DNA of 61,342 bases. Source: Phycisphaerales bacterium (GTDB lineage: Bacteria; Planctomycetota; Phycisphaerae; Sedimentisphaerales; Anaerobacaceae). Below are positions 34,145 to 43,335 of the stretch, in pieces. The DNA is taken from positions 44,459 to 105,800 of the forward strand of contig PLLP01000014.1 in the NCBI GenBank assembly GCA_003141315.1, read 5' to 3'. Every line of letters begins with the position of its first letter. Positions within the stretch are counted from its first letter, which is position 1. The notes beneath the pieces are model-generated. The model worked only from the letters and a program-made list of their open reading frames with translations. It did not search any database and had not been told where the DNA came from. The translations under genes were made by a program, and so were the position numbers.

Positions 34145-34536
34145 TGGAAAGCAAAAAAGTATTGGTTGTTGATGATGAAATACATATTGTCCACGTGGTG
34201 GCAATTAAGCTTCGAAGCAATGGCTTCGAGGTCGTGACGGCTTCGAATGGAGCGGAGGCCTTCGCGCTGGCCTGTTCCGAAATGCCGGATATTATCGTAA
34301 CGGATATGCAGATGCCGGTTATGGACGGCCTCGAACTGGTAGGCAAACTTCGTGAAAATGAAAAAACTAAAGCTATTCCCGTCGTGATGCTTACCGGGCG
34401 CAGCTTCAGCATCGAAAGCGAAAAAAAGGCGAGCCTGCGGATTTCCGAATGTCTCGGCAAGCCCTTCAGCCCTAAAGAGCTGCTGAAAAAAATTGAGGAT
34501 ATTCTCAGTCTGGATACTGTCTCGGCTGCCCGATAA
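34144..34536 (+). CDS. Stand-alone receiver-domain response regulator
   Basis: 130 residues, a single CheY-like receiver without output domain. Acidic pair in VLVVDDEIH, phospho-acceptor Asp in IIVTDMQMPVMDG (about residue 53), Thr in VVMLTGRS and Lys in CLGKPFSPKEL. ATG at 34144 is preferred to TTG at 34141; GGTGGAGG is 7-14 bases upstream. It lies 46 bases before the HD-GYP gene. Many HD-GYP proteins carry a receiver on the same chain; here they are separate but co-transcribed, so this receiver may control the HD-GYP protein. Confidence 0.92.
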   Translation: MESKKVLVVDDEIHIVHVVAIKLRSNGFEVVTASNGAEAFALACSEMPDIIVTDMQMPVMDGLELVGKLRENEKTKAIPVVMLTGRSFSIESEKKASLRISECLGKPFSPKELLKKIEDILSLDTVSAAR

Positions 34537-34582
34537 CGAAAACTTGTGCAGCCTGACCTGAGTAAATAACGGAAAGAAATAT

Positions 34583-36262
34583 ATGTTATTGACCGAAACC
34601 GGCAGGTTGGACAGCCTGCAGATTCAACAACTGCGGACGTTTGGTGAGAATGTCAACGGACTCGGTGCGGATTTTGCAGTTTGTGATTCCAACGGGCAGT
34701 TAATTCTTGTCTGCGAAAGCGGCAGCCTCGAAAGCGACTGGAAATCAATTCTCGCACGCACTATCGAGGTTTTCAGAAATCCCGGAAAAAGCATCACCGG
34801 CAAACCCTTTATCGTAAGCGATTCAATCCTGTCGGCAGTCTTGACCGCTGAGTTCGGCAAACCGCAGCTTTTCGCACTGGTTAATATGCCGCCGCAGACA
34901 AAATCAGACGCCGTTGCGGAAAGGAAATCCGTTTCGCAGCAGAAACAGCCGTCAATAATACTTGTTGATTATCTGTCGCTTCTTCTGGAAAGTTTTCAGT
35001 CCCGGCTGAAAACCGAAAAACATATCCAGTCTTTTACAAGGGAATTGTCGCAGGCTTATGAAGAGCTTGCTCTCATTCACAAACTCGGTGCCAGTATGAC
35101 AATCAGAGATTCGGACCAGAATTATCTTGAAATGGTCTGCAAGAGTCTCGCTGAAATTGTTGTCGCCGAGGGCATCGCAATCTTGCTTGAAGACAGGTCA
35201 ACCGGTTCGCTTGTCAGTGTCGCAGGTTCCGGTCTTGTTGAGTTTGACCGGGCAGGGAAGAGCCTGCTGCTCGAACGTTTGACCGCAGAATTGAAACAGG
35301 GTAAAGATGCCCTTTTGGACAGCAACGCATTTTCCGCATTCAGATACAGCTGGCCTGAAAATATACAGAGTATTATAGCCGCGCCTCTTTATGGAAAAGA
35401 CCGTTCAGATTCTCCTATGCCTGGCAAAAGTGACGCGGGCCGGCTTATCGGCATTCTGGTTGCCGTCAACAGGCTTGATAAGCCTGATTTCGACAGCGCA
35501 GATATAAAATTATTCAGTTCGGTAGCGACTAACTGTGCGGTGTTTGTCGAGAACGGCAGACTTTTCAAAGACCTAAAGGAATTATTCATAGGGTCATTGA
35601 AAGCCCTCACAAGCAGCATCGACGCCAAGGACAAATACACTCGCGGCCATTCAGAACGCGTCGCGTCGATTGCAAGGTGGATTGCTGAAAAATACTCCGA
35701 AGTCGAATTTCTTGACCAGGAGCAGATTCACAACATCTATATCGCAGGCCTTCTGCACGATATCGGAAAAATCGGCATCTCGGAGGCTGTCTTGTGCAAA
35801 AATGGGAAACTTACCGATGACGAGATGGAATACATTAAAAAACATCCCTCGATAGGAGCAGCCATCTTGAGCCAGATAAAACAGATGCGGAATCTGGTGC
35901 CTGCTGTTCTTCATCACCATGAACGTATCGATGGAAAAGGTTATCCCAGCCGTTTGGCCGGCAAAGACATTCCGCTGGCAGCCAAAATCATCGGGCTTGC
36001 CGACAGCTTTGATGCTATGACTTCCGCGAGGCCATACAGGCCTGCTATGCAAATTGAAATAGCCCTCAACGAGATAAAAAACAACCTCGGCACCCAGTTC
36101 GATGAAAAAATCGGCAGGGTATTTCTCGAAAGCAACATTTATGACTTTTGGGAGAGCCTGCAGCACAAGTCTGCCGATTTGTTCTCAGAAGATGAGTTTG
36201 CCGAAGCGGGGGAAAAGGCGGCTGAAACCGTAAAAATCGAAGATTCAAATGCGAAAATATAA
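34583..36262 (+). CDS. GAF/HD-GYP cyclic-di-GMP phosphodiesterase
   Basis: Likely hydrolyses cyclic di-GMP. 559 residues without membrane helices. N-terminal 140 residues are not recognised (a possible PocR-like sensory part: GADFAVCDSNGQLILVCESG), then a short coiled coil, a GAF domain (about 165-325), and HD-GYP (about 330-520). HD-GYP motifs: DKYTRGHSERVA, HDIGKIG (about 393), KKHPSIGAAIL and HHERIDGKGYP (about 443-453), with all metal ligands and the GYP triplet. It is the last gene of the secretin run. With the PilZ protein at 23211 it points to c-di-GMP control of surface structures. Confidence 0.92.
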   Translation: MLLTETGRLDSLQIQQLRTFGENVNGLGADFAVCDSNGQLILVCESGSLESDWKSILARTIEVFRNPGKSITGKPFIVSDSILSAVLTAEFGKPQLFALVNMPPQTKSDAVAERKSVSQQKQPSIILVDYLSLLLESFQSRLKTEKHIQSFTRELSQAYEELALIHKLGASMTIRDSDQNYLEMVCKSLAEIVVAEGIAILLEDRSTGSLVSVAGSGLVEFDRAGKSLLLERLTAELKQGKDALLDSNAFSAFRYSWPENIQSIIAAPLYGKDRSDSPMPGKSDAGRLIGILVAVNRLDKPDFDSADIKLFSSVATNCAVFVENGRLFKDLKELFIGSLKALTSSIDAKDKYTRGHSERVASIARWIAEKYSEVEFLDQEQIHNIYIAGLLHDIGKIGISEAVLCKNGKLTDDEMEYIKKHPSIGAAILSQIKQMRNLVPAVLHHHERIDGKGYPSRLAGKDIPLAAKIIGLADSFDAMTSARPYRPAMQIEIALNEIKNNLGTQFDEKIGRVFLESNIYDFWESLQHKSADLFSEDEFAEAGEKAAETVKIEDSNAKI

Positions 36263-36387
36263 CTATGCTGTTTTTCCTGCCCGGCGGCGAATTATACCCC
36301 ACAAAATGCCCCGCGGCTCAAAAATTCAATAGGCCAACCAGCTTTTTGACGGCGTGCAATTCAAACTTTTTTTCGTACGAAAATAAC

Positions 36388-36415
36388 TTGCAATCATAAC
36401 TTGTTTTGGTATAAT
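36388..36415 (+). promoter_or_regulatory. Promoter of rpsO-pnp
   Basis: TTGCAA (36388-36393), 16 bases, perfect TATAAT (36410-36415), 90 bases before rpsO. Confidence 0.72.
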
Positions 36416-36505
36416 GCCCCTTTTGGAAATTTGAAGATTGTGGATTATTGTATGTCGAATTTTCAGGACTTCTGCCAGCGAAGCGGAAAGGATTTTATTT
36501 AATTT

Positions 36506-36772
36506 ATGATAACGCCGGATGAAAAACAAAAAGTTATTACAGATTACGAAACTCATAAGGGAGATACTGGTTCGCCGGAAGTTCAGATTGCTCTGCTTAC
36601 AAAAAGGATTGATGAGCTTACCGAGCATCTGAAACTCCACAGCAAAGACCATTCATCGAGGCGGGGTCTGTTAAAAATGGTCGGTAAAAGATCGGCGCTG
36701 CTGAAATATGTCGATAAAAAAGAGCCGAAACGTTATCGTCAGATTATCTCCAGGCTTGGTTTAAGAAAATAA
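36506..36772 (+). CDS. rpsO: 30S ribosomal protein S15
   Basis: Primary binding protein of the small-subunit platform. 88 residues, the standard length: [35 protein letters not shown], then [33 protein letters not shown], the S15 signature with its 16S-binding His/Asp/Ser residues, and [12 protein letters not shown]. It precedes pnp, as in many bacteria, with a long hairpin in the spacer. Confidence 0.98.
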   Translation: MITPDEKQKVITDYETHKGDTGSPEVQIALLTKRIDELTEHLKLHSKDHSSRRGLLKMVGKRSALLKYVDKKEPKRYRQIISRLGLRK

Positions 36773-36788
36773 TATTTAGATTGGGGTT

Positions 36789-36843
36789 CGTAGTTCGTAG
36801 TTGAAAGCTCAATTTCCAATGGAACTTTCAACTACTGACTACG
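36789..36843 (+). promoter_or_regulatory. Long rpsO-pnp intergenic hairpin
   Basis: Arm CGTAGTTCGTAGTTGAAAG (36789-36807) pairs with CTTTCAACTACTGACTACG (36825-36843): 17 of 19 positions match, and the loop holds a further TTCC/GGAA mini-stem. In E. coli an RNase III-cleaved hairpin at the same place is the handle for PNPase autoregulation. The sequence here also looks like the genome's stuttering intergenic repeats, so its origin may be separate. Confidence 0.7.
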
Positions 36844-36870
36844 GACTCCTGCAGACATTAAGGGATTATT

Positions 36871-39006
36871 ATGTTCGATGTGCAGAGTGTTAACCGTCAA
36901 ATCGGGGGAAAAACTTTATCAATTGAAACAGGCAAAATTGCAAAACAGGCCGATGGCGCCGTTGTAGTCACTTACGGCGAAACTATGGTTCTGGTTGCCG
37001 TTGTTACCGCTCCATCCGCAAGGGAGGATATTGATTACTTTCCGCTGAGCGTTGAATACCGTGAGCAGCAGAGCGCCGCGGGAAAATTTCCAGGCGGCTT
37101 TATCAAACGCGAAGGCAGACCCAGCACTAAAGACATCCTTACATCGAGGATGATTGACAGGCCCATCAGGCCGTTGTTCCCGGAAGGATATTTTCAGGAA
37201 GTCCAGATTATCGCCAGTGTCCTGAGCTTTGATGGCGAAAACGACCCTGATGTCCTTGCGATGATTGGTGCAAGCGCAGCTCTTACCATAAGCAAGATTC
37301 CTTTTCTTGGCCCTATCGGCGCATGCAGGCTCGGCCTTGTTAAAGGCGGGTTTGTTGTCAATCCTACTCACAAGCAGATTGAGGAAAGCCAGTTAAATCT
37401 TCTTGTCTGCGGCAGAAAAGAAGCTCTCAATATGATTGAAGTCGGCGCAAAAGAAGTAAGCGAGCAGATGGTTGCTGACGCCATTGCGGAAGCTCACAAA
37501 ACCATCATTGAAGTCTGCGATATGATTAACGAGCTTCAGAAAAAGGTCGGTGTCCCGAAGGAGATTATTCTCGTTGAGGAAGATAAGAATCTTTACGCCG
37601 GTCTTCGCTCCAAAATTTTTGACAAGCTTTATGCTCTCAAGCAAATCCAGTCCAAACAGAAACGAGGCGATGCCGTTAAGCAGCTTCTGGACGGGATTAT
37701 TGCCGAGTATTGCGTTCAGCAGAAACCTGATGCGGTTGTGTACAGCAAGCCGCAGGTTATGCGTACCATCGAAAAAATCGAAGGCGAGGTTGTTAAAAAA
37801 CTGCTCCTCGAAGGAAAGAGACTTGACGGCAGGGGCTATGGCGATGTTCGTCCAATTTCCTGCGAGGTCGGTATCTTCCCGAGGACGCATGGCTCCGCTC
37901 TCTTTACCCGCGGCGAAACGCAGGCCATTGTAACCGTGACGCTCGGCACTCTCAAAGACGCACAGATTGTGGACGGGCTGCGTGAAGAATATTCCCAGAC
38001 GTTCACACTTCACTATAATTTTCCGCCGTATTCTGTCGGCGAGATTAGGCCTGTCCGCGGGCCGGGCAGACGCGAAATCGGACATGGCTCTCTTGCAGAG
38101 CGCGCTCTCGTTGGCGTAAGACCTCCTGAAGATGAATTTGCCTACACAATCAGGCTTGTCTCGGATATTACCGAATCCAACGGCTCCAGCTCTATGGCTT
38201 CGGTTTGCGGCGGCTCGCTTGCTCTTTTGGATGCAGGCGTCCCTATGAAAAATATCGTCGCGGGCATATCTATCGGCCTGATTACTGACGACAAGGGAAA
38301 GCACACATTATTGACGGATATTATAGGCGACGAAGATCATTTTGGCGAGATGGATTTCAAGGTCGCAGGCACCGTCAATGGTATTACCGCGATTCAGCTC
38401 GATATCAAGGCCGAAGGTTTGGCGCATAATATTATGGTCGAAGCGCTCGAACGTGCAAAAGAAGCAAGGCTGAAAATATTGAAGGTTATGACGGAGACAA
38501 TCAAAGAGCCGAGAAAAGAACTGAGCAAATACGCACCGAAGCTGATTAGTATTGAAATCGACCCCGAGCTTATCGGCAAAGTCATAGGCCCGGGCGGCAA
38601 AAATGTAAAGGGTATTCAAGAGCAGACCGGCGCCACTATCGAAATCGAAGAAGACGGCACAATCTATATAAGCTGTGTAGGCGGCGACGGGCATCTTGCC
38701 GCGAAGGAAATGATTGAGGCTATGACGCAGCCGCCCCGCATCGGAAAAATTTACAGCACCGCCAAAGTTGTTTCTGTTAAGGAATTCGGCGCATTTGTCG
38801 AGATTATTCCGGGCGTAGAGGGCCTCTGCCACATCAGCGAGCTAAGCGACAGCTACGTCAAAAACATCGAAAGCGTCTGCAAAGTCGGCGATATAATACC
38901 CGTAAAACTTATCGCTATCGATGACCAGGGTAGGCTTAAGTTATCACGAAAGGCTGCTCTTGCGGAAATAAACAAGGAAAAAAGCCCGGACGAGAATCCG
39001 AAATAA
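36871..39006 (+). CDS. pnp: Polyribonucleotide nucleotidyltransferase (PNPase)
   Basis: 3'-5' phosphorolytic exoribonuclease, main mRNA turnover enzyme and degradosome component. 711 residues: two RNase PH domains (first with FPGGFIKREGRPSTKDIL and DRPIRPLFPEGY; second with LDGRGYGDVRPISCEVG, LFTRGETQAIVTVTLG and the catalytic set SNGSSSMASVCGGSLAL), the linking helical domain, KH (IGKVIGPGGKNVKGIQEQTGA), and S1 (KVVSVKEFGAFVEIIPGVEGLCHISEL). AAGGGA precedes ATG. Confidence 0.98.
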   Translation: MFDVQSVNRQIGGKTLSIETGKIAKQADGAVVVTYGETMVLVAVVTAPSAREDIDYFPLSVEYREQQSAAGKFPGGFIKREGRPSTKDILTSRMIDRPIRPLFPEGYFQEVQIIASVLSFDGENDPDVLAMIGASAALTISKIPFLGPIGACRLGLVKGGFVVNPTHKQIEESQLNLLVCGRKEALNMIEVGAKEVSEQMVADAIAEAHKTIIEVCDMINELQKKVGVPKEIILVEEDKNLYAGLRSKIFDKLYALKQIQSKQKRGDAVKQLLDGIIAEYCVQQKPDAVVYSKPQVMRTIEKIEGEVVKKLLLEGKRLDGRGYGDVRPISCEVGIFPRTHGSALFTRGETQAIVTVTLGTLKDAQIVDGLREEYSQTFTLHYNFPPYSVGEIRPVRGPGRREIGHGSLAERALVGVRPPEDEFAYTIRLVSDITESNGSSSMASVCGGSLALLDAGVPMKNIVAGISIGLITDDKGKHTLLTDIIGDEDHFGEMDFKVAGTVNGITAIQLDIKAEGLAHNIMVEALERAKEARLKILKVMTETIKEPRKELSKYAPKLISIEIDPELIGKVIGPGGKNVKGIQEQTGATIEIEEDGTIYISCVGGDGHLAAKEMIEAMTQPPRIGKIYSTAKVVSVKEFGAFVEIIPGVEGLCHISELSDSYVKNIESVCKVGDIIPVKLIAIDDQGRLKLSRKAALAEINKEKSPDENPK

Positions 39007-39095
39007 TTTTTTTCGCGCCAGACAGCAAATTTATTCTCAAATTTATAAGCATCAGGCTTACATACCTGTGTTGAGCAGCCCTGCGGAGAAGATAT

Positions 39096-39929
39096 ATGTT
39101 TAAGGTTGTAATTGCGGGTTTAGTCGGTCTGGCAGCCGGCGTTGTTGCTGCCTTGTTTTACCGCAAAAAAGCCGAATGCAAAAAAACACCCGGCGAAGAA
39201 AATCCTGCCGTCCGGGAACAGGAAAATTTCCATCTGGTCGGCTCACTTGCCCACGAAATAAAAAATCCTCTTTCTACCATAAAAATAAACCTCAAGCTTA
39301 TCGCTGAAGACCTCCAGGCTTTTCGCCGCAGCCGCAGGCCCGCTGCCGGCACAAATCTGCCGGACGATACAACTCTCGCGTCAGCGGTTCGAAAGATAGA
39401 CATAATTAAAAAAGAGGCCGACCGTCTCGAACAGACTCTCGACGGTTTCCTTCGTTTTACAGATAGTATTCAACCGCAGCTTGCGCGGGGCGATATCAAC
39501 GGTCTCGTAAGCGATATGATTGATTTCTACACGCCGCAGGCGTTCGGCCATTCGATTGTGATAAGGCACTTGTTGTATCCTCAGCCGCTTGTTTGCAGAA
39601 TCGACGCAAACCTGCTCAAGCAGGCACTGTTGAATCTGTTTATTAATGCCCAGCACGCAATGGAAAAAGGCGGCGAGCTTATGGTAAGAACCGAAAAGAG
39701 CGGCTCTTTTGCCGTTATCTCGGTAAGCGATACTGGCGTCGGTATCGGGCAGGAAGACCTGCCGAAAATTTTCGACGGTTTTTCCTTCCGGCAGGGCGGC
39801 AGGGGGCTTGGGCTGCCTATCGTAAAAAAGATTGTCGATGTCCATAACGGCTCCATTACCGTTGAAAGTTTGTCTGGAAAAGGGACTTGTTTTACGATAA
39901 AATTACCATTACTGCAGGACGCAGATTGA
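39096..39929 (+). CDS. Membrane-anchored sensor histidine kinase
   Basis: 277 residues. One N-terminal helix (VVIAGLVGLAAGVVAALFY) anchors a short linker, then HisKA with phospho-acceptor H53 in LVGSLAHEIKNPLSTI, and HATPase_c: LLNLFINAQHAME (N box), SDTGVGIGQEDLPKIFDG (G1), GGRGLGLPIVKKIVDVHNG (G2). There is no sensor domain outside or inside, so the input must come through another protein or the helix itself. It lies 15 bases before the NtrC-type regulator, which is surely its partner. Confidence 0.93.
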   Translation: MFKVVIAGLVGLAAGVVAALFYRKKAECKKTPGEENPAVREQENFHLVGSLAHEIKNPLSTIKINLKLIAEDLQAFRRSRRPAAGTNLPDDTTLASAVRKIDIIKKEADRLEQTLDGFLRFTDSIQPQLARGDINGLVSDMIDFYTPQAFGHSIVIRHLLYPQPLVCRIDANLLKQALLNLFINAQHAMEKGGELMVRTEKSGSFAVISVSDTGVGIGQEDLPKIFDGFSFRQGGRGLGLPIVKKIVDVHNGSITVESLSGKGTCFTIKLPLLQDAD

Positions 39930-39944
39930 TTACGGACCCGCAAA

Positions 39945-41312
39945 ATGGCTAAAGACAGCATAATACTGGTTGTTGATGACGAGAGGAACCACGCCGATGG
40001 CGTTGTTGAGGCACTCGACAAATTGTGTGCAAAGGCTGTTGCCGTCTATAGCGGCAAAGATGCCCTCGAAATCCTGCACAATGAAAATGTCGATTGCATC
40101 ATTACAGACCTGAAGCTCGACGGCGATGTTGACGGCCTGTCTATCCTCGACGAGGCAAAAAAATTAAATCCCGATACCGAGGTTATCCTCGTCACCGCCT
40201 ATGCTACAATCGATACCTGTAAGGATGCTATCAGGCGAGGCGCCTTCGATTACCTCGTCAAGCCCATTGATATCGACCAGCTTCGCGCCCTCACGCTCCA
40301 GGCCTGCCGGAAGGCGGAGACAGCGAGGCGCCGGTTTAAAACAGACCGGTCTGAAAAACAGGATTTTATCTTTGATGGCGTTCGTGGAAAAAGCCGTAAA
40401 ATGCAGGGCATCTTCGAAATCCTCAAACGCATCGCTCCTACCAATCTGCCTCTTCTTATCGAGGGTGAATCCGGCACCGGCAAAGAATTGCTCGCAAAGG
40501 CCGTCCACGAGAATTCCCAGCGTGCGGATAATCTCTTCAGACCCGTTAACTGTGCAGGTCTTACTGAAACGCTTCTCGAAAGCGAACTTTTCGGCCATGT
40601 CAGAGGCGCCTTCACGGGCGCTGCCGGCGACAGAAAAGGCTTGTTTGAAACTGCCGACAAAGGAACATTGTTTCTCGATGAAATAGGCGATATGGCGCCC
40701 AACAGCCAGGCAAAACTGCTGCGGGTCATCGAAGACGGTATCGTTATTCCTGTCGGCTCCAACAAACCCGTGAAGGTCGATGTAAGGATTATTACCGCCA
40801 CCAACCAGGACCTTACAAAACTGATTGAAGAAAAAAAGTTTCGCCAGGACCTCTATTTCCGCATTAAGGGTATTAGCGTAGTTCTGCCGCCGCTGCGTGA
40901 AAGGGCGGAAGATATACCTATCTTCGTCGATTATTTTATTAAGCAGGCTTCGATGGAAATCGGCTCTAAAGTTGCGGGCATAACCGATGCGGCAATGAAT
41001 ATCCTCAAAAGCTGCGACTGGCCCGGCAATATCCGCCAGTTGAGAAACGTAATAAGGACAATGGTCGTGATGAGCAGCAGGGATACGCTCGACATCCACG
41101 ATATCCCGCCTGAAATATCACAGCGAAGACAGCTGATGCCCGCCGCCGGCCCTGTTGAACAAACCGCAGGCCTTTCCCTTGCCGAACTCGAAAAGCAGGC
41201 CATCATCGAAACTCTCTCGCGGACGGGCAATAACCGCCAGCAGACCGCCAGGATACTCGGTATCGGCGAAAGAACACTTTATCGTAAAATCAAGGAATAT
41301 AACCTCGGCTAA
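39945..41312 (+). CDS. NtrC-family sigma-54 response regulator
   Basis: Activates sigma-54 promoters. 455 residues: receiver (1-120; VVDDERNH, phospho-acceptor in CIITDLKLDGDVDG, VTAYAT, VKPIDIDQL), AAA+ domain (about 148-380; Walker A GESGTGKE, the sigma-54-contacting GAFTGA loop, LFLDEIGDM Walker B, RQDLYFRIKGISVVLPPLRER), and a Fis-type HTH C-terminus (TLSRTGNNRQQTARILGIGERTLYRKI). All features needed for activity are present. It is paired with the upstream kinase. Its target genes cannot be identified here; the presence of a sigma-54 regulon is implied. Confidence 0.96.
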   Translation: MAKDSIILVVDDERNHADGVVEALDKLCAKAVAVYSGKDALEILHNENVDCIITDLKLDGDVDGLSILDEAKKLNPDTEVILVTAYATIDTCKDAIRRGAFDYLVKPIDIDQLRALTLQACRKAETARRRFKTDRSEKQDFIFDGVRGKSRKMQGIFEILKRIAPTNLPLLIEGESGTGKELLAKAVHENSQRADNLFRPVNCAGLTETLLESELFGHVRGAFTGAAGDRKGLFETADKGTLFLDEIGDMAPNSQAKLLRVIEDGIVIPVGSNKPVKVDVRIITATNQDLTKLIEEKKFRQDLYFRIKGISVVLPPLRERAEDIPIFVDYFIKQASMEIGSKVAGITDAAMNILKSCDWPGNIRQLRNVIRTMVVMSSRDTLDIHDIPPEISQRRQLMPAAGPVEQTAGLSLAELEKQAIIETLSRTGNNRQQTARILGIGERTLYRKIKEYNLG

Positions 41313-41359
41313 ATCTTCTCAATTTGGCAAATCAAACCTTTGTGAAGCTGCCTGAAAAT

Positions 41360-42016
41360 TTATTCGTTCTTCAGCAGGTCAGGCTCTATTCTTTGCAGCC
41401 ATTCCGGAAACTGCTCTCTTTTAACATTTGCCCAAAGACCATTTTTGTCCCTGCGGGCGGCAGATTCCAATTGCAGGTATTTGTTGTAATACTGGTGCTT
41501 GAATCGCCTGTCCGCATAAGCGAAGCCGTCCGAGAGCAATAATTCGTTCAGAAAGCTGCCGTCTTCGAACTGAACGTAAGCGAGCAGCCTGTCGTATTTG
41601 TCGCGGGTTTGTTTCTCGCTAATGTAAATTTTAACTCTCTTCCCCCGTGTCATCTGCTTTGTAAATTCTGACGCCTCCGGCCCGAAGTAGCCGACAGGCT
41701 GATTGGGTGCCTTTGTTTCAGGTGTATCGATTCCCCAAAGTCTGATTCTCGTATGGTCATATTGGTCGTCAGGGATATTTATATCTATTGTGTCGCCATC
41801 TACGGTATAAACTACCGTAAATGTTTTGCCCTGATACTTCTCGATATCGCCCGGCTTTACTTTGCTAACGGTTTTTGTCTGCGGGGCGTGCGGCGGGCGT
41901 GCGTTTGTGCGGTCCAGCCATCCGACAATAAGAGCAATCAATAGACACAAAAGAACAATAATAGTCCTGTTTTGTCTGCTGATTGCAAACCTTTTTCTGC
42001 ATCTTTTGGCCGACAC
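41360..42016 (-). CDS. Membrane-anchored staphylococcal-nuclease-like protein
   Basis: 218 residues. A basic N-terminus is followed by one helix (TIIVLLCLLIALIVGWL), so it is anchored with its catalytic domain outside, or is a long signal peptide. SNase fold: VVYTVDGDTIDINI (catalytic Asp pair), RIRLWGIDTPETKAP with the active-site Arg and Glu, YFGPEASEFTKQM, and KYDRLLAYVQFEDG with the second catalytic Arg. It is a calcium-dependent nuclease in known members. It lies just downstream of lysC on the same strand with a small gap, and could be the last gene of that unit. Confidence 0.9.
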   Translation of the reverse strand: MSAKRCRKRFAISRQNRTIIVLLCLLIALIVGWLDRTNARPPHAPQTKTVSKVKPGDIEKYQGKTFTVVYTVDGDTIDINIPDDQYDHTRIRLWGIDTPETKAPNQPVGYFGPEASEFTKQMTRGKRVKIYISEKQTRDKYDRLLAYVQFEDGSFLNELLLSDGFAYADRRFKHQYYNKYLQLESAARRDKNGLWANVKREQFPEWLQRIEPDLLKNE

Positions 42017-42046
42017 AGATTCCTCTTTATAGTGAGACTGCCGGGT

Positions 42047-43297
42047 CTATTTTCTCGGATATTTCTTTCGTTTGCCTACGGGCTTGTCGAGGTCGAAGGC
42101 CTTGCATACCGCAATTAACGCCCGCTCTGCATCTTTTTTCTCGACCACACAGCTTATGCGGATTTCGCTTGTGGTTATCAAATCGATATTCACGCCTGCC
42201 TTGAAAAGAGACGTGAACATCTTCTCGGCGATGCCGTAATGGCTTCGCATTCCTACCCCGATTATGGAAACTTCGGCTATGTTATCGTGAACAAATATAT
42301 CCTCGCATCCGACCGTGTCTCTCACGTCATCGATTGCCTTCTTTGCAGCCTTCAAATCGGAGCTTCCCACCGTGAAAGTAAGGTTTGCTTTTTTGGGTCC
42401 GACTTCCGTCTGGATAATATCGTTGACCAGCACACGGGCCTCTGCCAGCTTTGAGAATACCCTTGCCGCATTGCCCGGCTTGTGGTCAACATTTACAAGC
42501 CCTATCTTGGCCATATCTTTTTGTATTGTCGCGCCGGATACTACTACTTCTTCCATTTGTGCCTCCTCTTCCGAGGTAATTATTGTTCCTTTATTTTCAT
42601 TTCCACTGTTCCTGACGTGAATTCTCACGTCACACTTTTTGCCTAATTCTATTGACCGCGAGTGCATAACGCCAGCACCCATGCTTGCCATTTCCAGCAT
42701 CTCGTCATAGCTGATTTTATCTATCTTGACCGCATCTTTGAAAATCCTCGGGTCTGTCGTATATACCCCGTCAACGTCCGTGAATATTTCGCATTCTTCT
42801 GCCTTCATCGCCGCTGCCAGGGCAACCGCGCTTGTATCGGAACCACCTCTGCCGAGTGTTGTGATATTGCCGTCATCATCGATGCCCTGAAAGCCCGCTA
42901 CGAGGACGACTTTGCCTGCGTCTAATTCTTTTTGTATCCTGCTGGCGTCGATGCTTTTGATTCTTGCCTTTGTGTGCACGCCGTCGGTCATCATTCGTAT
43001 CTGGCCGCCGCTGAAACTTATAGCGTTGTGTCCTTCGGCGTGAAGCGCCATCGCAAAAAGCGATACCGACTGAATCTCGCCCGTGCTTAACAGCTGGTCT
43101 AATTCGCGTTCCGGCGGCTCAGGATTCAACTCGTGCGCATCTGCTATCAGCTCATCGGTTTGCTGTCCTCTTGCCGATGCGACCACCACTACCGAATATC
43201 CTTCCTTGACGCGTTGAATTACCCTCTGCGCCGCACGTTTTATCTTTTCAGCGTTGGCGACCGATGTCCCGCCGAATTTCTGAACCACTATTGCCAT
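42047..43297 (-). CDS. lysC: Aspartate kinase
   Basis: First step of the aspartate pathway (Lys, Thr, Met, diaminopimelate). 416 residues: kinase domain with VVQKFGGTSVANAEKIKRA, GRGGSDTSAVALAAAMKAEECEIFTDVDGVYTTDPR and MLEMASMGAGVMHSRSIELGKK, then two ACT domains (from about 265) with IGLVNVDHKPGNAARVFSKLAEARV and VSIIGVGMRSHYGIAEKMF, the allosteric part. Same size and layout as the Bacillus/Thermus single-function type. AGGATAAATTGAG precedes ATG. It is the third gene of the hom operon. Confidence 0.97.
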   Translation of the reverse strand: MAIVVQKFGGTSVANAEKIKRAAQRVIQRVKEGYSVVVVASARGQQTDELIADAHELNPEPPERELDQLLSTGEIQSVSLFAMALHAEGHNAISFSGGQIRMMTDGVHTKARIKSIDASRIQKELDAGKVVLVAGFQGIDDDGNITTLGRGGSDTSAVALAAAMKAEECEIFTDVDGVYTTDPRIFKDAVKIDKISYDEMLEMASMGAGVMHSRSIELGKKCDVRIHVRNSGNENKGTIITSEEEAQMEEVVVSGATIQKDMAKIGLVNVDHKPGNAARVFSKLAEARVLVNDIIQTEVGPKKANLTFTVGSSDLKAAKKAIDDVRDTVGCEDIFVHDNIAEVSIIGVGMRSHYGIAEKMFTSLFKAGVNIDLITTSEIRISCVVEKKDAERALIAVCKAFDLDKPVGKRKKYPRK

Positions 43298-43335
43298 CTC
43301 AATTTATCCTTATAGTATAAAAAATATCTGCCGTG

